NCBI GenBank assembly: GCA_009380095.1 | Contig: WHSL01000036.1 | Location: 1 to 35,493 of the forward strand | Source of the DNA: Streptosporangiales bacterium | GTDB lineage: Bacteria > Actinomycetota > Actinomycetes > Streptosporangiales > Streptosporangiaceae | Reading direction: 5' to 3' | Length of the DNA stretch: 35,493 nucleotides | Shown: positions 15,484 to 22,139 of the stretch, piece by piece | Layout: every line of letters starts with the position of its first letter | Position numbering within the stretch: position 1 is the first letter of the stretch | Position numbers and translations under genes: made by a program | The notes under the pieces: generated by a model | The model's database searches: none | Told to the model about the DNA's origin: nothing | The model's input: only the letters and a program-made list of their open reading frames with translations

Positions 15484-15999
15484 GTGGGCGAGGCCGCAAG
15501 GACTGCGGATGAGGACTTGATGCGTGCGCTGTACGCGGAGCACGCGGGTCCGTTGTTCGGCTATGCCCTGCGGCTGACCGGTGATCGTCAGCGAGCCGAG
15601 GACATCGTGCAGGAGACGCTGCTGCGGGCATGGCGCCACCCGGAGGCCCTGGGTGGGGCCCCGGTACGGCCTTGGCTGTTCACCGTGGCGCGCAACCTGG
15701 TGGTGGACGCCGCGCGGGCCCGCAAGGCCCGGCCCCCCGAGGTGGGCGACGCCGCGCTACAGGCGGTGGCCGCCGCCGACGAGATCGACCGTGCCCTGCA
15801 GTCCTGGGCGGTGGCCGACGCGATCGGCACGCTCAGCCTTGACCACCGCGCGGTGCTGATCGAGACGTACTTCCGCGGCCACACCGTGGCGGAGGCCGCA
15901 CGGCGCCTCGGTGTGCCCGAGGGCACCGTCAAGTCGCGCACGTACTACGCGCTGCGCGCGCTGCGGCTGGCCCTGGAGGAGCGGGGGCTCGCGCCATGA
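15484..15999 (+). CDS. ECF RNA polymerase sigma factor (SigL-like)
   Basis: A 171-aa extracytoplasmic-function sigma factor. Region 2 (about residues 12-75) includes LYAEHAGPLFGYALRLTGD and RAEDIVQETLLRAWRH, which bind the -10 element and core polymerase. Region 4 near the C-terminus has the helix-turn-helix HTVAEAARRLGVPEGTVKSR, which binds the -35 element. The GTG at 15484 is taken as start (GAGG 5 nt upstream); the in-frame ATG at 15520 is possible. The stop overlaps the anti-sigma start by 4 nt (ATGA), a sign of strict co-production. It resembles the SigL/RslA kind of pair. Targets unknown; autoregulation is usual. Confidence 0.92.
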   Translation: MGEAARTADEDLMRALYAEHAGPLFGYALRLTGDRQRAEDIVQETLLRAWRHPEALGGAPVRPWLFTVARNLVVDAARARKARPPEVGDAALQAVAAADEIDRALQSWAVADAIGTLSLDHRAVLIETYFRGHTVAEAARRLGVPEGTVKSRTYYALRALRLALEERGLAP

Positions 16000-16655
16000 G
16001 TGCCTGCGCTGACATCAGGTACGAGCTCGGCGCGTACGCCCTCGGTGTGCTGGACGACGACGACCGCCGGGCCGTGGACGCGCACCTCGCGGACTGCCCA
16101 GAGTGCCGCGCGGAGGTGGACTCCTTCACCCGGCTCGGCGCGCAGCTCGCGCTGGTGAACGAGGAGCAGGTGCACCAGGCCGCCGAGCCGCCCCCCGAGC
16201 TGCTGGACCGTACGCTCGCCGCGGTGGCGTCGGGCCGCCGGCGCGGGCGCCGCCGGCTGCTGCTGGCCGCGGCCGCCGCCTCGGTGGCGCTCGGCCTCGG
16301 CGTGGGCGCCGGGTGGAGCCTGCTCGACCAGGACGGCGACTCGCCCGCACTGACCGCGCCGCCGACCACGTCGGCCAGCGAGTCGTCGGACGGGATCGCC
16401 GCGCAGGTGGGCATGGAGGCACGGGGCTGGGGCACCGCGCTGACCGTACGGATGACCGGGGTGCCGGTGAAGACCCGCTGCCGCCTGGTGGCCGTGGGCG
16501 ACGACGGCCGCCGCGACACCGCCGCGAGCTGGGAGATCACCTACCCGGGCCCCGCCCGCTTCGAGGGCGCCACGGCCATCCCCCGAGACCGCCTCCAGCA
16601 CCTGGAGATCGTCACCACCCAAGGCCACACCCTCCTCACCATCCCCGTCGCCTAA
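15996..16655 (+). CDS. Zinc-finger anti-sigma factor
   Basis: A 219-aa membrane protein that should hold the upstream sigma factor inactive. The N-terminal cytoplasmic anti-sigma domain carries the zinc motif His30-x3-Cys34-x2-Cys37 (HLADCPEC), which can sense redox state in this family. A basic RRRGRRR stretch leads into a single membrane helix (about residues 84-107), and the extracytoplasmic part (about 120-219) is a compact domain with RLVAVGDDGRRDTAASW. It is translationally coupled to the sigma gene by ATGA overlap. Signal and release mechanism (oxidation or proteolysis) cannot be told from the sequence. Confidence 0.92.
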   Translation: MSACADIRYELGAYALGVLDDDDRRAVDAHLADCPECRAEVDSFTRLGAQLALVNEEQVHQAAEPPPELLDRTLAAVASGRRRGRRRLLLAAAAASVALGLGVGAGWSLLDQDGDSPALTAPPTTSASESSDGIAAQVGMEARGWGTALTVRMTGVPVKTRCRLVAVGDDGRRDTAASWEITYPGPARFEGATAIPRDRLQHLEIVTTQGHTLLTIPVA

Positions 16656-16711
16656 CCCCCAATTTGTGGTTGAGCGGGAATGTGGGAGGCGCGGGATAGC
16701 TTGAGAACGTT

Positions 16712-17137
16712 GTGACTGGTCTTGTGGTCTGCCTACTCGTCCTCGCCGGGGCGGCGGCTTTCGGTGCCTGGTGGCGCCGGCGCGACGGGGAGGTGCGTGA
16801 CGTGCCCGCGGCCGAGGGGTCCGCCCTGTTCGCCGCGGACCTCGGCGCGCCGCTCGGTCCGCGCGCCACCCTCGTGCAGTTCTCCTCGGCGTTCTGCCAG
16901 CCCTGCCGGGCGACCCGCCGGGTGCTCGGCGAGGTGGCCGGCATGGTCGACGGCGTGGCGCACGTGGAGATCGACGCGGAGAGCCGCCTCGATCTGGTAC
17001 GCCGCCTCGACGTGCTGCGCACCCCGACCATCCTGGTGCTGGACGCCGAGGGCCGGGTGGTCCGGCGCGCCTCCGGGGCCCCGCGCAAGGCGGACGTCAT
17101 CGCCGCGCTGGGACAGGCGATCCCCGAAGGTGTCTGA
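16712..17137 (+). CDS. Membrane-anchored thioredoxin-like protein (ThiX-type)
   Basis: A 141-aa protein with an N-terminal membrane helix (residues 3-20) and a thioredoxin fold with the redox motif FCQPC (Cys62, Cys65). The cis-Pro segment RTPTILVLD and the EGRVVRRASG strand follow. The loop between helix and domain is basic (WWRRRDG), so by the positive-inside rule the domain would face the cytoplasm. In mycobacteria a thioredoxin (ThiX) sits next to the cysA2-sseC genes, as here, which suggests a role in sulfur transfer or reduction of a persulfide carrier. The start is GTG at 16712, with no ribosome binding site; a TAGCTT lies 9 nt upstream. Confidence 0.85.
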   Translation: MTGLVVCLLVLAGAAAFGAWWRRRDGEVRDVPAAEGSALFAADLGAPLGPRATLVQFSSAFCQPCRATRRVLGEVAGMVDGVAHVEIDAESRLDLVRRLDVLRTPTILVLDAEGRVVRRASGAPRKADVIAALGQAIPEGV

Positions 17138-17168
17138 CCGTACGGACCGGAGCGGAACGGATCCGGAA

Positions 17169-17197
17169 GTGACAGCCACGGGCCGTACCCGTAGCAT
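17169..17197 (+). promoter_or_regulatory. Promoter of the sulfur operon leader
   Basis: GTGACA (17169-17174) and TAGCAT (17192-17197) stand 17 bp apart and match housekeeping -35/-10 elements well. The -10 ends 7 nt before the ATG of the leader peptide, so transcription would begin at or next to that ATG and the leader would be leaderless. Confidence 0.6.
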
Positions 17198-17204
17198 CGG
17201 GGAC

Positions 17205-17312
17205 ATGCGTACCCGCGATGTGCGACGCCGCGACGGTGCCGCGCGCCTGCTCACCAGGCGTCGCGCCGTCGACTTCTGCCGCGTCGCCACCGCACTGTGT
17301 CCCGCCGGCTGA
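17205..17312 (+). CDS. Putative Cys-containing leader peptide of the sulfur operon
   Basis: A 35-codon frame with the pattern of actinobacterial leader peptides found before sulfur-assimilation genes: an Arg-rich first half, then LLTRRRAVDFCRVATALC, ending PAG. Two Cys codons (residues 25 and 32) stand near the end, suited to ribosome stalling when cysteine is short. A good promoter lies directly upstream so that the start codon is near the transcript start. The next gene begins 78 nt later, behind a pyrimidine-rich stretch and a hairpin covering its ribosome binding site. Attenuation by cysteine is known for poly-Cys upstream frames in mycobacteria; here it is inferred. Confidence 0.7.
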   Translation: MRTRDVRRRDGAARLLTRRRAVDFCRVATALCPAG

Positions 17313-17376
17313 GCGCGCGATCCGCATTTCTTCGATTCCTCGCGTTTCTTCGCATCCCGCAATCCCGCTCCGCTTA

Positions 17377-17389
17377 GGGGGACGCCCCC
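17377..17389 (+). promoter_or_regulatory. Hairpin masking the DUF4395 ribosome binding site
   Basis: GGGGG-ACG-CCCCC is a 5-bp G:C hairpin ending 1 nt before the ATG at 17391. The G-run is the only candidate Shine-Dalgarno, so it would be hidden when the hairpin forms. Together with the upstream Cys leader it could serve translational control. Confidence 0.5.
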
Positions 17390-17390
17390 G

Positions 17391-17813
17391 ATGCAGGTCG
17401 ACCCGAGAGGCCAGCGGTTCTCCGCGGCCGTGACCACCGTTGTGCTGGCGATCGTCCTGGTGACCGGCAGCCTGTGGCTGCTCGTCGCGCAGGCGGTGGT
17501 CTTCGCCGCCGGAGCCCTCGCCGGCCTGAGGTACGCACCGTACGGCTTGCTCTACGCACGGTTCGTGCGTCCGCGGCTGGGCCCACCGGCCGAGCTCGAA
17601 GACGCCGCCCCGCCCCGGTTCGCCCAGGGCGTCGGTCTGGTTTTCGCGCTGGCAGGTGTGCTCGGCTACGTCCTCGGGGTCACCTGGCTGGGCATGGCGG
17701 CGACCGCCGCCGCGCTCGCCGCGGCCTTCCTCAATGCGGCCTTCGGGTTCTGCCTTGGATGCGAGATGTATCTGATCATCGTCCGATTCAGGCCATCCCG
17801 CAGCAGAGTATGA
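17391..17813 (+). CDS. DUF4395 membrane protein
   Basis: A 140-aa integral membrane protein with about four helices in two pairs, separated by a cytoplasm-like loop (ARFVRPRLGPPAELED). The family's FGFCLGCEMYL motif lies near the C-terminus, with Cys121 and Cys124 at a membrane edge. DUF4395 proteins are usually found with rhodanese or thioredoxin genes; a role in moving or reducing a sulfur species across the membrane is a reasonable but unproven idea. It is the first structural gene after the Cys leader peptide and 10 nt before the sulfurtransferase gene, so clearly one operon. Confidence 0.85.
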   Translation: MQVDPRGQRFSAAVTTVVLAIVLVTGSLWLLVAQAVVFAAGALAGLRYAPYGLLYARFVRPRLGPPAELEDAAPPRFAQGVGLVFALAGVLGYVLGVTWLGMAATAAALAAAFLNAAFGFCLGCEMYLIIVRFRPSRSRV

Positions 17814-17823
17814 GGAGGTTCCC

Positions 17824-18663
17824 ATGAGCCGCTCTGACGTTCTTGTCGACGCCGACTGGGTCGAGTCTCACCAAGACGACCCCGGCGTGGTGCTCGTCGA
17901 GGTCGATGAGGACACCAGCGCCTACGACAAGGGCCATATCCGCAACGCCGTCAAGATCGACTGGAAGCAGGACCTGCAGGACCCGGTCCGCCGCGACTTC
18001 GTCGACAAGGCTGGTTTCGAGAAGCTGCTCTCCGAGCGCGGCATCGCCAACGAGCACACGGTGGTGCTGTACGGCGGCAACAACAACTGGTTCGCGGCGT
18101 ACGCGTACTGGTACTTCCGCCTTTACGGGCACCGCGACGTGAAGCTGCTCGACGGCGGCCGCAAGAAGTGGGAGCTGGAGTCCCGCGAGCTCGTCGCCGA
18201 CGTGCCGCAGCGGCCCAAGACCACCTACACCGCCAAGGAGCAGGACACCGACATCCGCGCCTTCCGCGACGAGGTGGTGGCCGCGATCGGCGCGAACAAC
18301 CTGGTGGACGTGCGCTCGCCCGACGAGTTCACCGGCAAGCTGCTGGCCCCGGCGCACCTGCCGCAGGAGGCCTCGCAGCGGCCCGGCCACGTGCCCACCG
18401 CCCGCAACATCCCGTGGGCGAAGACGGCCAACGACGACGGCACCTTCAAGTCCGAGGACGAGCTCCGCGAGCTCTACGCGGGCGAGGGCGTGGACCTCGG
18501 CAAGGACACCATCGCCTACTGCCGCATCGGCGAGCGCTCGGCCCACACCTGGTTCGCCCTGCACGAGCTGCTGGGCCTGCCGAACGTGAAGAACTACGAC
18601 GGCTCGTGGACCGAGTACGGCTCCCTGGTGGGCGTACCGATCGAACTGGGAGAGGCCAAGTGA
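17824..18663 (+). CDS. cysA2: Thiosulfate sulfurtransferase (two-domain rhodanese)
   Basis: A 279-aa cytoplasmic protein with two rhodanese domains. The N-terminal inactive one (about 1-125) contains YDKGHIRNAVKIDW and KLLDGGRKKW. The catalytic C-terminal one (about 145-279) has NLVDVRSPDEFTGK and the active loop YCRIGERSAHTWF with Cys233. The reaction moves the sulfane sulfur of thiosulfate to an acceptor such as cyanide or a thiol through a Cys persulfide. The CRIGERS loop is typical of actinobacterial CysA-type sulfurtransferases. AGGAGG precedes the ATG, and the stop overlaps the next start by 4 nt (GTGA). Confidence 0.95.
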   Translation: MSRSDVLVDADWVESHQDDPGVVLVEVDEDTSAYDKGHIRNAVKIDWKQDLQDPVRRDFVDKAGFEKLLSERGIANEHTVVLYGGNNNWFAAYAYWYFRLYGHRDVKLLDGGRKKWELESRELVADVPQRPKTTYTAKEQDTDIRAFRDEVVAAIGANNLVDVRSPDEFTGKLLAPAHLPQEASQRPGHVPTARNIPWAKTANDDGTFKSEDELRELYAGEGVDLGKDTIAYCRIGERSAHTWFALHELLGLPNVKNYDGSWTEYGSLVGVPIELGEAK

Positions 18664-18962
18664 GCGACCAGGGCTGCGGCGCGCCGACCGGCGGCGCGGC
18701 GGTGACCGACGCCGGCAACCAGGCCATCATCCAGGGCACCGTCACCAAGGACGGCGCCCCGGTGAACGCCTACGCGCGCCTCCTCAACGCCGACGGCGAT
18801 TTCGTCGGCGAGGTGCCCACCGGCAGCGAGGGCACCTTCCGCTTCTTCGCCGCCTCGGGCACCTGGACCGTACGCGTCCTGGCCGCAGGCGGGTTCACCC
18901 AGGATTACCCCGTCCAAGCCGAACTCGGCACCATCAAGGACCTGGAAGTAACGGTCGCCTGA
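18660..18962 (+). CDS. sseC: SseC-type protein (DUF1416)
   Basis: A 100-aa protein of the DUF1416 family, nearly always encoded right after the CysA-type sulfurtransferase in actinobacteria. It has an early Cys in DQGCGAPTGG and a transthyretin-like beta-sandwich: IIQGTVTKDGAPVNAYARLL, GDFVGEVPTGSEGTFRFFAA and GTWTVRVLA. The GTG start overlaps the rhodanese stop, so translation is coupled. The function is unknown; a structural partner or sulfur acceptor for the rhodanese is plausible. The operon ends with a strong hairpin 8 nt past the stop. Confidence 0.92.
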   Translation: MSDQGCGAPTGGAAVTDAGNQAIIQGTVTKDGAPVNAYARLLNADGDFVGEVPTGSEGTFRFFAASGTWTVRVLAAGGFTQDYPVQAELGTIKDLEVTVA

Positions 18963-18970
18963 CCCACACA

Positions 18971-19005
18971 TGGCCGCGGCCCCGGAACCCCTGGGGTCGC
19001 GGCCA
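18971..19005 (+). terminator. Strong terminator hairpin of the sulfur operon
   Basis: TGGCCGCGGCCCC pairs with GGGGTCGCGGCCA, 13 bp with one G:U wobble and a 9-nt loop, right after the sseC stop. No T-run follows. It is the longest GC stem found in the window and separates the conserved genes from the accessory locus to the right. Confidence 0.75.
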
Positions 19006-19056
19006 CGAACATGCCCACGCTGGGGCAGGGGCGAGCACCGACCCCGGCACACTGCG

Positions 19057-19062
19057 TACGAT
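19057..19062 (+). promoter_or_regulatory. Candidate -10 for membrane protein A
   Basis: TACGAT ends 7 nt before the GTG at 19070, matching the spacing seen before other starts in this window. No good -35 hexamer is seen. Confidence 0.35.
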
Positions 19063-19069
19063 GCGGCAG

Positions 19070-20296
19070 GTGGCCGAGGAAACCCGAACCGCCGCCGCCG
19101 TGGCACGCGTACCACTGCGGCTGCCGGTGCGAACCCTGCGCCTGGCCTGGCGCTTCCTCCTGCCACTCTCCCTCTGGTTCGTGGTCGGAGAACTCTTCCG
19201 CTACCTGATCGTCAAGTACGCCGCGGCCTGGACGGAACGCCTCCCCGTATCAAGCCTCCTGGCCCTGACCCTGATGATCATGGTCAGCGTGGTCACCACC
19301 GTCGCCATGCTGCACGCCCTACGCCCTGGCATGCCACGCCCTCCACGCCGCGGCGAGACCACGAAGGTCCCCTGGGATCCCGAACGCCGCGAGACGATCG
19401 CCGACGCCCTGGCCCGCTGCCTGCTGCCGTTCCTGCTGATCTACCTGGGCTGGTCGCTGATGCGCGAGGACGCACGCGCCCTCGCCAACGCCCCCGGCCG
19501 CACCGCCCCGCCGGGCCTCGACGACTCCCCGGAGGGCTACGCCGTGCTGCTCTCCCTGGAACAACGGTTCCTGGTGGCCGTGGCGCTGACGGTGATCTTC
19601 TTCGCGCTCCGAGTGGCGGCCGAACGCCGGCTGTCCCCGGTGGCCCCGCGCGCCGGCGCGGCCGCGGTGGCCGTCTTTGAGATCGGCTGGACCGTGTTCG
19701 GGATCCTCGCGCTGGCCCGGGTGATCGAGGCGGCGGCCCGCTGGCTCGGCGGGCGGGTGCTGTGGAGCTGGGTCACCACCCCGGTCCACGAGCTGTACGC
19801 CGCCGCCCCGTGGCTGCGCGCGGCCGCCGAGGTCTGGCCGGGCGTGAAGGAGGCGGTCATCGCCCCGCTGCTCTGGCTGGTCATCGCGGCGGTGGTGCTC
19901 GGCACGGTCCTGGACCAGCCGCGCCCGGACGCGCGGACCGCCCGCGGCGTGACCGCGATCGTGACGAGGTCGCTGCGCGACAAGTGGGTGCCCGCGGTGA
20001 ACGGCCTGCGCCTGGTGGCCCGCGCCGGCACGCCGCTGTTCGCCTGGTTCTGCGTGCTCTACGTGGGGCTGGAGGTGGTCCGAGAGCAGCTGCAGCGGCT
20101 GGTGGTCTCGCTGATCGGGCCGCACCACGAGTACTTCTGGTGGACCGCGCTGGTGCCGGTGGACGTGCTGAGCGAGTGGGCGTACCAGGTCCTCCGCGTG
20201 ACGCTGCTCGCGGCCACGGTGACGATCATGGTGCGCCGGGTCACCCGCCCGGCGGTCCCGACGGCCGAGCGCGCCCCCGTCGAGGCGCGCTCCTAG
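19070..20296 (+). CDS. Multi-pass membrane protein, module 1 (A)
   Basis: A 408-aa protein with about eight hydrophobic helices, approximately at residues 26-48, 62-85, 110-132, 168-186, 198-222, 265-286, 326-343 and 362-398. I recognise no family. It is a clear paralogue of the protein at 22140-23483: both begin with a similar RFLLPLSLWFVVGE / RFALPLVLWFSAGQ helix, share RDKWVPxxNxLRL before helix 7, and end with VLRVxLLAATxxxxVRR. The GTG at 19070 is preferred on promoter spacing; the ATG at 19061 is in frame. It runs tail to tail, 1 nt apart, with three minus-strand genes for single-pass Ig-like proteins. It is probably a membrane platform for those partners. Confidence 0.75.
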   Translation: MAEETRTAAAVARVPLRLPVRTLRLAWRFLLPLSLWFVVGELFRYLIVKYAAAWTERLPVSSLLALTLMIMVSVVTTVAMLHALRPGMPRPPRRGETTKVPWDPERRETIADALARCLLPFLLIYLGWSLMREDARALANAPGRTAPPGLDDSPEGYAVLLSLEQRFLVAVALTVIFFALRVAAERRLSPVAPRAGAAAVAVFEIGWTVFGILALARVIEAAARWLGGRVLWSWVTTPVHELYAAAPWLRAAAEVWPGVKEAVIAPLLWLVIAAVVLGTVLDQPRPDARTARGVTAIVTRSLRDKWVPAVNGLRLVARAGTPLFAWFCVLYVGLEVVREQLQRLVVSLIGPHHEYFWWTALVPVDVLSEWAYQVLRVTLLAATVTIMVRRVTRPAVPTAERAPVEARS

Positions 20297-20297
20297 G

Positions 20298-20879
20298 TCA
20301 CGGCACCGCGGGCGGGCTGCCGAACCGCAGCACCGGCAGCTCCCGTTGGATCAGCCCGCGCCACACCGAGGTGTCCTGGGCGTGTCCTTCGCCGGGGGCG
20401 AGCTCCAGCCGTACGGCCGCGGCCCGGTCCCGCGCCACCGCACCGATGATCACGTACCGGAACTTCGCGCCGGGGCGGCGCTGTGGCCGGTCCGCCGCCA
20501 CCCCCGGGTCGCGGAAGTCGCCCACCGCGTTCCAGGTGCGGCCGTCGGCGTCCTCGAAGGTGAAGGCGATCTCGTCGAGAAACCGTTCCGCCCGCGGCGA
20601 GAGCACGGTGACCTCGACCTCCGCCTGCATGTAGACCCCGCCGGCCGGGGGCCGTACGGGCAGCGGCAGCGGGGCGCCGCGCGTCGAGGTGATCCGGTAC
20701 GAGGCGAGCCGCCAGCGCATGTCCCCGAACGTGTCGCTGCCCTGCGGCGGCACCACCGTCACCGCCTCCGGCGGCGTGTCCGCCTGGGCCTCCCGGCGCT
20801 GGTCCTGCCAGCGCAGGCCGATCAGCGCGGAGGCGGCGAGCACCAGCGCCACCGCCTGGACCGTACGGGCCCGGATCAC
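20298..20879 (-). CDS. Single-pass Ig-like envelope protein, module 1 (P3)
   Basis: A 193-aa protein with one N-terminal membrane helix (residues about 5-22) and an extracytoplasmic beta-rich domain containing MRWRLASYRITS, YMQAEVEVTVLSP, FEDADGRTWNAVGD and a terminal PVLRFGS. It is homologous to the C-terminal domain of the protein at 23496-24902 (shared layout: PPxG-(V)xV-E..D..GR.W....PALRF). The GTG start overlaps the stop of the next gene upstream in the operon by 4 nt. It is the last gene of a three-gene minus-strand operon converging on membrane protein A. I know no named family; DUF4352-like folds are the nearest idea. Confidence 0.75.
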   Translation of the reverse strand: MIRARTVQAVALVLAASALIGLRWQDQRREAQADTPPEAVTVVPPQGSDTFGDMRWRLASYRITSTRGAPLPLPVRPPAGGVYMQAEVEVTVLSPRAERFLDEIAFTFEDADGRTWNAVGDFRDPGVAADRPQRRPGAKFRYVIIGAVARDRAAAVRLELAPGEGHAQDTSVWRGLIQRELPVLRFGSPPAVP

Positions 20880-21442
20880 CGCGGGCTCCGTACGGTCACC
20901 GGGCGCGGGCGGTCCGCGGCGCCGAGCTCGAGGTCCACGTCGACGCCCGCGCGGAGCAGGGCGCCCTGCCCCGCCGAGGTGGACAGCCGGGCGCCGGCCT
21001 GACTCCCCGCGGGGATCTCGAACAGGTACCGGGTGCGGGTGGTGAGCAGCGGGTCGAGCCGGGCGGAGGTGGCGTCGCGGAGCCGGTCGCTGGGCTGGTA
21101 GCGGTGCCCGTCGGCGGTGGTGAGCACGATGGCGGCCAGCGAGGTGGGCTCGGAGAGCGCCATCGCGTTCACCTCGACGAGCACGAACACCCCCGGAGTC
21201 TCCAGCCGGGAGGTGGCGCGCGGGGTCTTCAGGGTGAGCGGCTTCACCAGCCGCGCCCGGGTGACGGTGAACCGCAGGTTGCGGGTCTGCAGCTGGTCGT
21301 TCACGGTGCCGCGGACCGCGAGCGGGGCCTGTCGCTGCAACGGCATGCGCAGCCGGCCGTGCAGCCACACCGCCGCGGCGAGCAGCACCAGGGTGAGCAC
21401 CACGGCACCGGCGAGCCGGGCCCAGCGCGGCACGGCCGTCAC
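20876..21442 (-). CDS. Single-pass Ig-like envelope protein, module 1 (P2)
   Basis: A 188-aa protein with an N-terminal helix (about residues 8-27, ARLAGAVVLTLVLLAAAVWL) and an outer domain resembling DUF4352/telokin-type beta sandwiches: LRFTVTRARLVKPL, PGVFVLVEVNAMAL, TTADGHRYQPSD and RYLFEIPAGS, ending in GVDVDLELG. It is the paralogue of the C-terminal half of the protein at 24899-26767 (GVFVIIAVQASA, GTRFEPMD, YVFEVSKG, GVEIDLGL). The GTG start overlaps the upstream stop (GTGA), so all three genes are translationally coupled. Ligand or partner unknown. Confidence 0.75.
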   Translation of the reverse strand: MTAVPRWARLAGAVVLTLVLLAAAVWLHGRLRMPLQRQAPLAVRGTVNDQLQTRNLRFTVTRARLVKPLTLKTPRATSRLETPGVFVLVEVNAMALSEPTSLAAIVLTTADGHRYQPSDRLRDATSARLDPLLTTRTRYLFEIPAGSQAGARLSTSAGQGALLRAGVDVDLELGAADRPRPVTVRSPR

Positions 21443-22014
21443 GTCGTACCCGCCATGGTCACCGGGGTACGGACCCGCGCCACCGGCGGACCGGAATCGG
21501 GCACCGACCACGGCCCGCCGCCGTCCACGTCGCCGAACGACCCGCGGTCGTACTCCCACCCGCGCAGCTCCACGGTCGCCTCACTCGGCCACAGCGCCTC
21601 CGGACGGTGGAACGCCTTGGTGAGCCGTACCGGCACGCCCGGCTGGAGTTGGGTGGAGGTCTCGCCCTCGCTGAGCTCGAGGCGGGAGCCGAACGGGACC
21701 GGGCGCAGCCACCGCCCGCCCACGCGCGCCCCGACGCCGCGCTCGAAGGCGGTCAGCGGCGCGGTCTCCCGGCCGGTGTTGGTGACCCGCATGGTCACCA
21801 CGAGGACCGGGGTGTCCGCGGAGGCGCTGTCCCGGCCGGCCTCGGCGCCCAGCACGGTGACGGAGAACCGGCCCTGGTCGACGGGTGTGCCGGAGGTGAC
21901 GGTGGCGGCGAGGTCCGGCGAGACGGGGCTGAGGCCGCCGAACGCCGCCAGCGCGGCGAGTGCCGCGCCGGCCAGGCCGGCGGCCATCGCGCGGCGCGTC
22001 CGGAGTTCAGCCAC
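21439..22014 (-). CDS. Single-pass Ig-like envelope protein, module 1 (P1)
   Basis: A 191-aa protein that opens the module-1 trio. An N-terminal hydrophobic stretch (about residues 9-28) is followed by a beta-sandwich domain with DQGRFSVTVLGAEA, PVLVVTMRVTNTGRETAPL and TSTQLQPGVPVRL, then WEYDRGSFGD near the end. The MRVTNTG pattern is typical of DUF4352-like extracellular domains. It is the paralogue of the protein at 26764-27432 (ERYQVRVEKAVV, FTVTNTSSSTAKL, LLQPGLPTLVVL). The start is GTG at 22014, with TAGCAT 6 nt upstream and no ribosome binding site, so the operon message is probably leaderless. It is divergent from membrane protein B. Confidence 0.75.
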   Translation of the reverse strand: MAELRTRRAMAAGLAGAALAALAAFGGLSPVSPDLAATVTSGTPVDQGRFSVTVLGAEAGRDSASADTPVLVVTMRVTNTGRETAPLTAFERGVGARVGGRWLRPVPFGSRLELSEGETSTQLQPGVPVRLTKAFHRPEALWPSEATVELRGWEYDRGSFGDVDGGGPWSVPDSGPPVARVRTPVTMAGTT

Positions 22015-22020
22015 TTCGAA

Positions 22021-22026
22021 ATGCTA
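22021..22026 (-). promoter_or_regulatory. Candidate -10 for the module-1 trio
   Basis: TAGCAT on the minus strand, 6 nt before the GTG at 22014. It shares a 125-bp divergent control region with the promoter of membrane protein B. Confidence 0.45.
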
Positions 22027-22126
22027 TCCACCCGGCGGCCCACCTTCGCCGCAGCGCCACCCGTCGCGATCACGGCCGGGACCGGCCAGGAGGTGGGAGT
22101 GTCTGCGGGCGCGGGGGTGCCCCCAA

Positions 22127-22132
22127 TAGGCT
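22127..22132 (+). promoter_or_regulatory. Candidate -10 for membrane protein B
   Basis: TAGGCT ends 7 nt before the ATG at 22140, again the leaderless spacing. Confidence 0.45.
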
Positions 22133-22139
22133 TTCGGTG

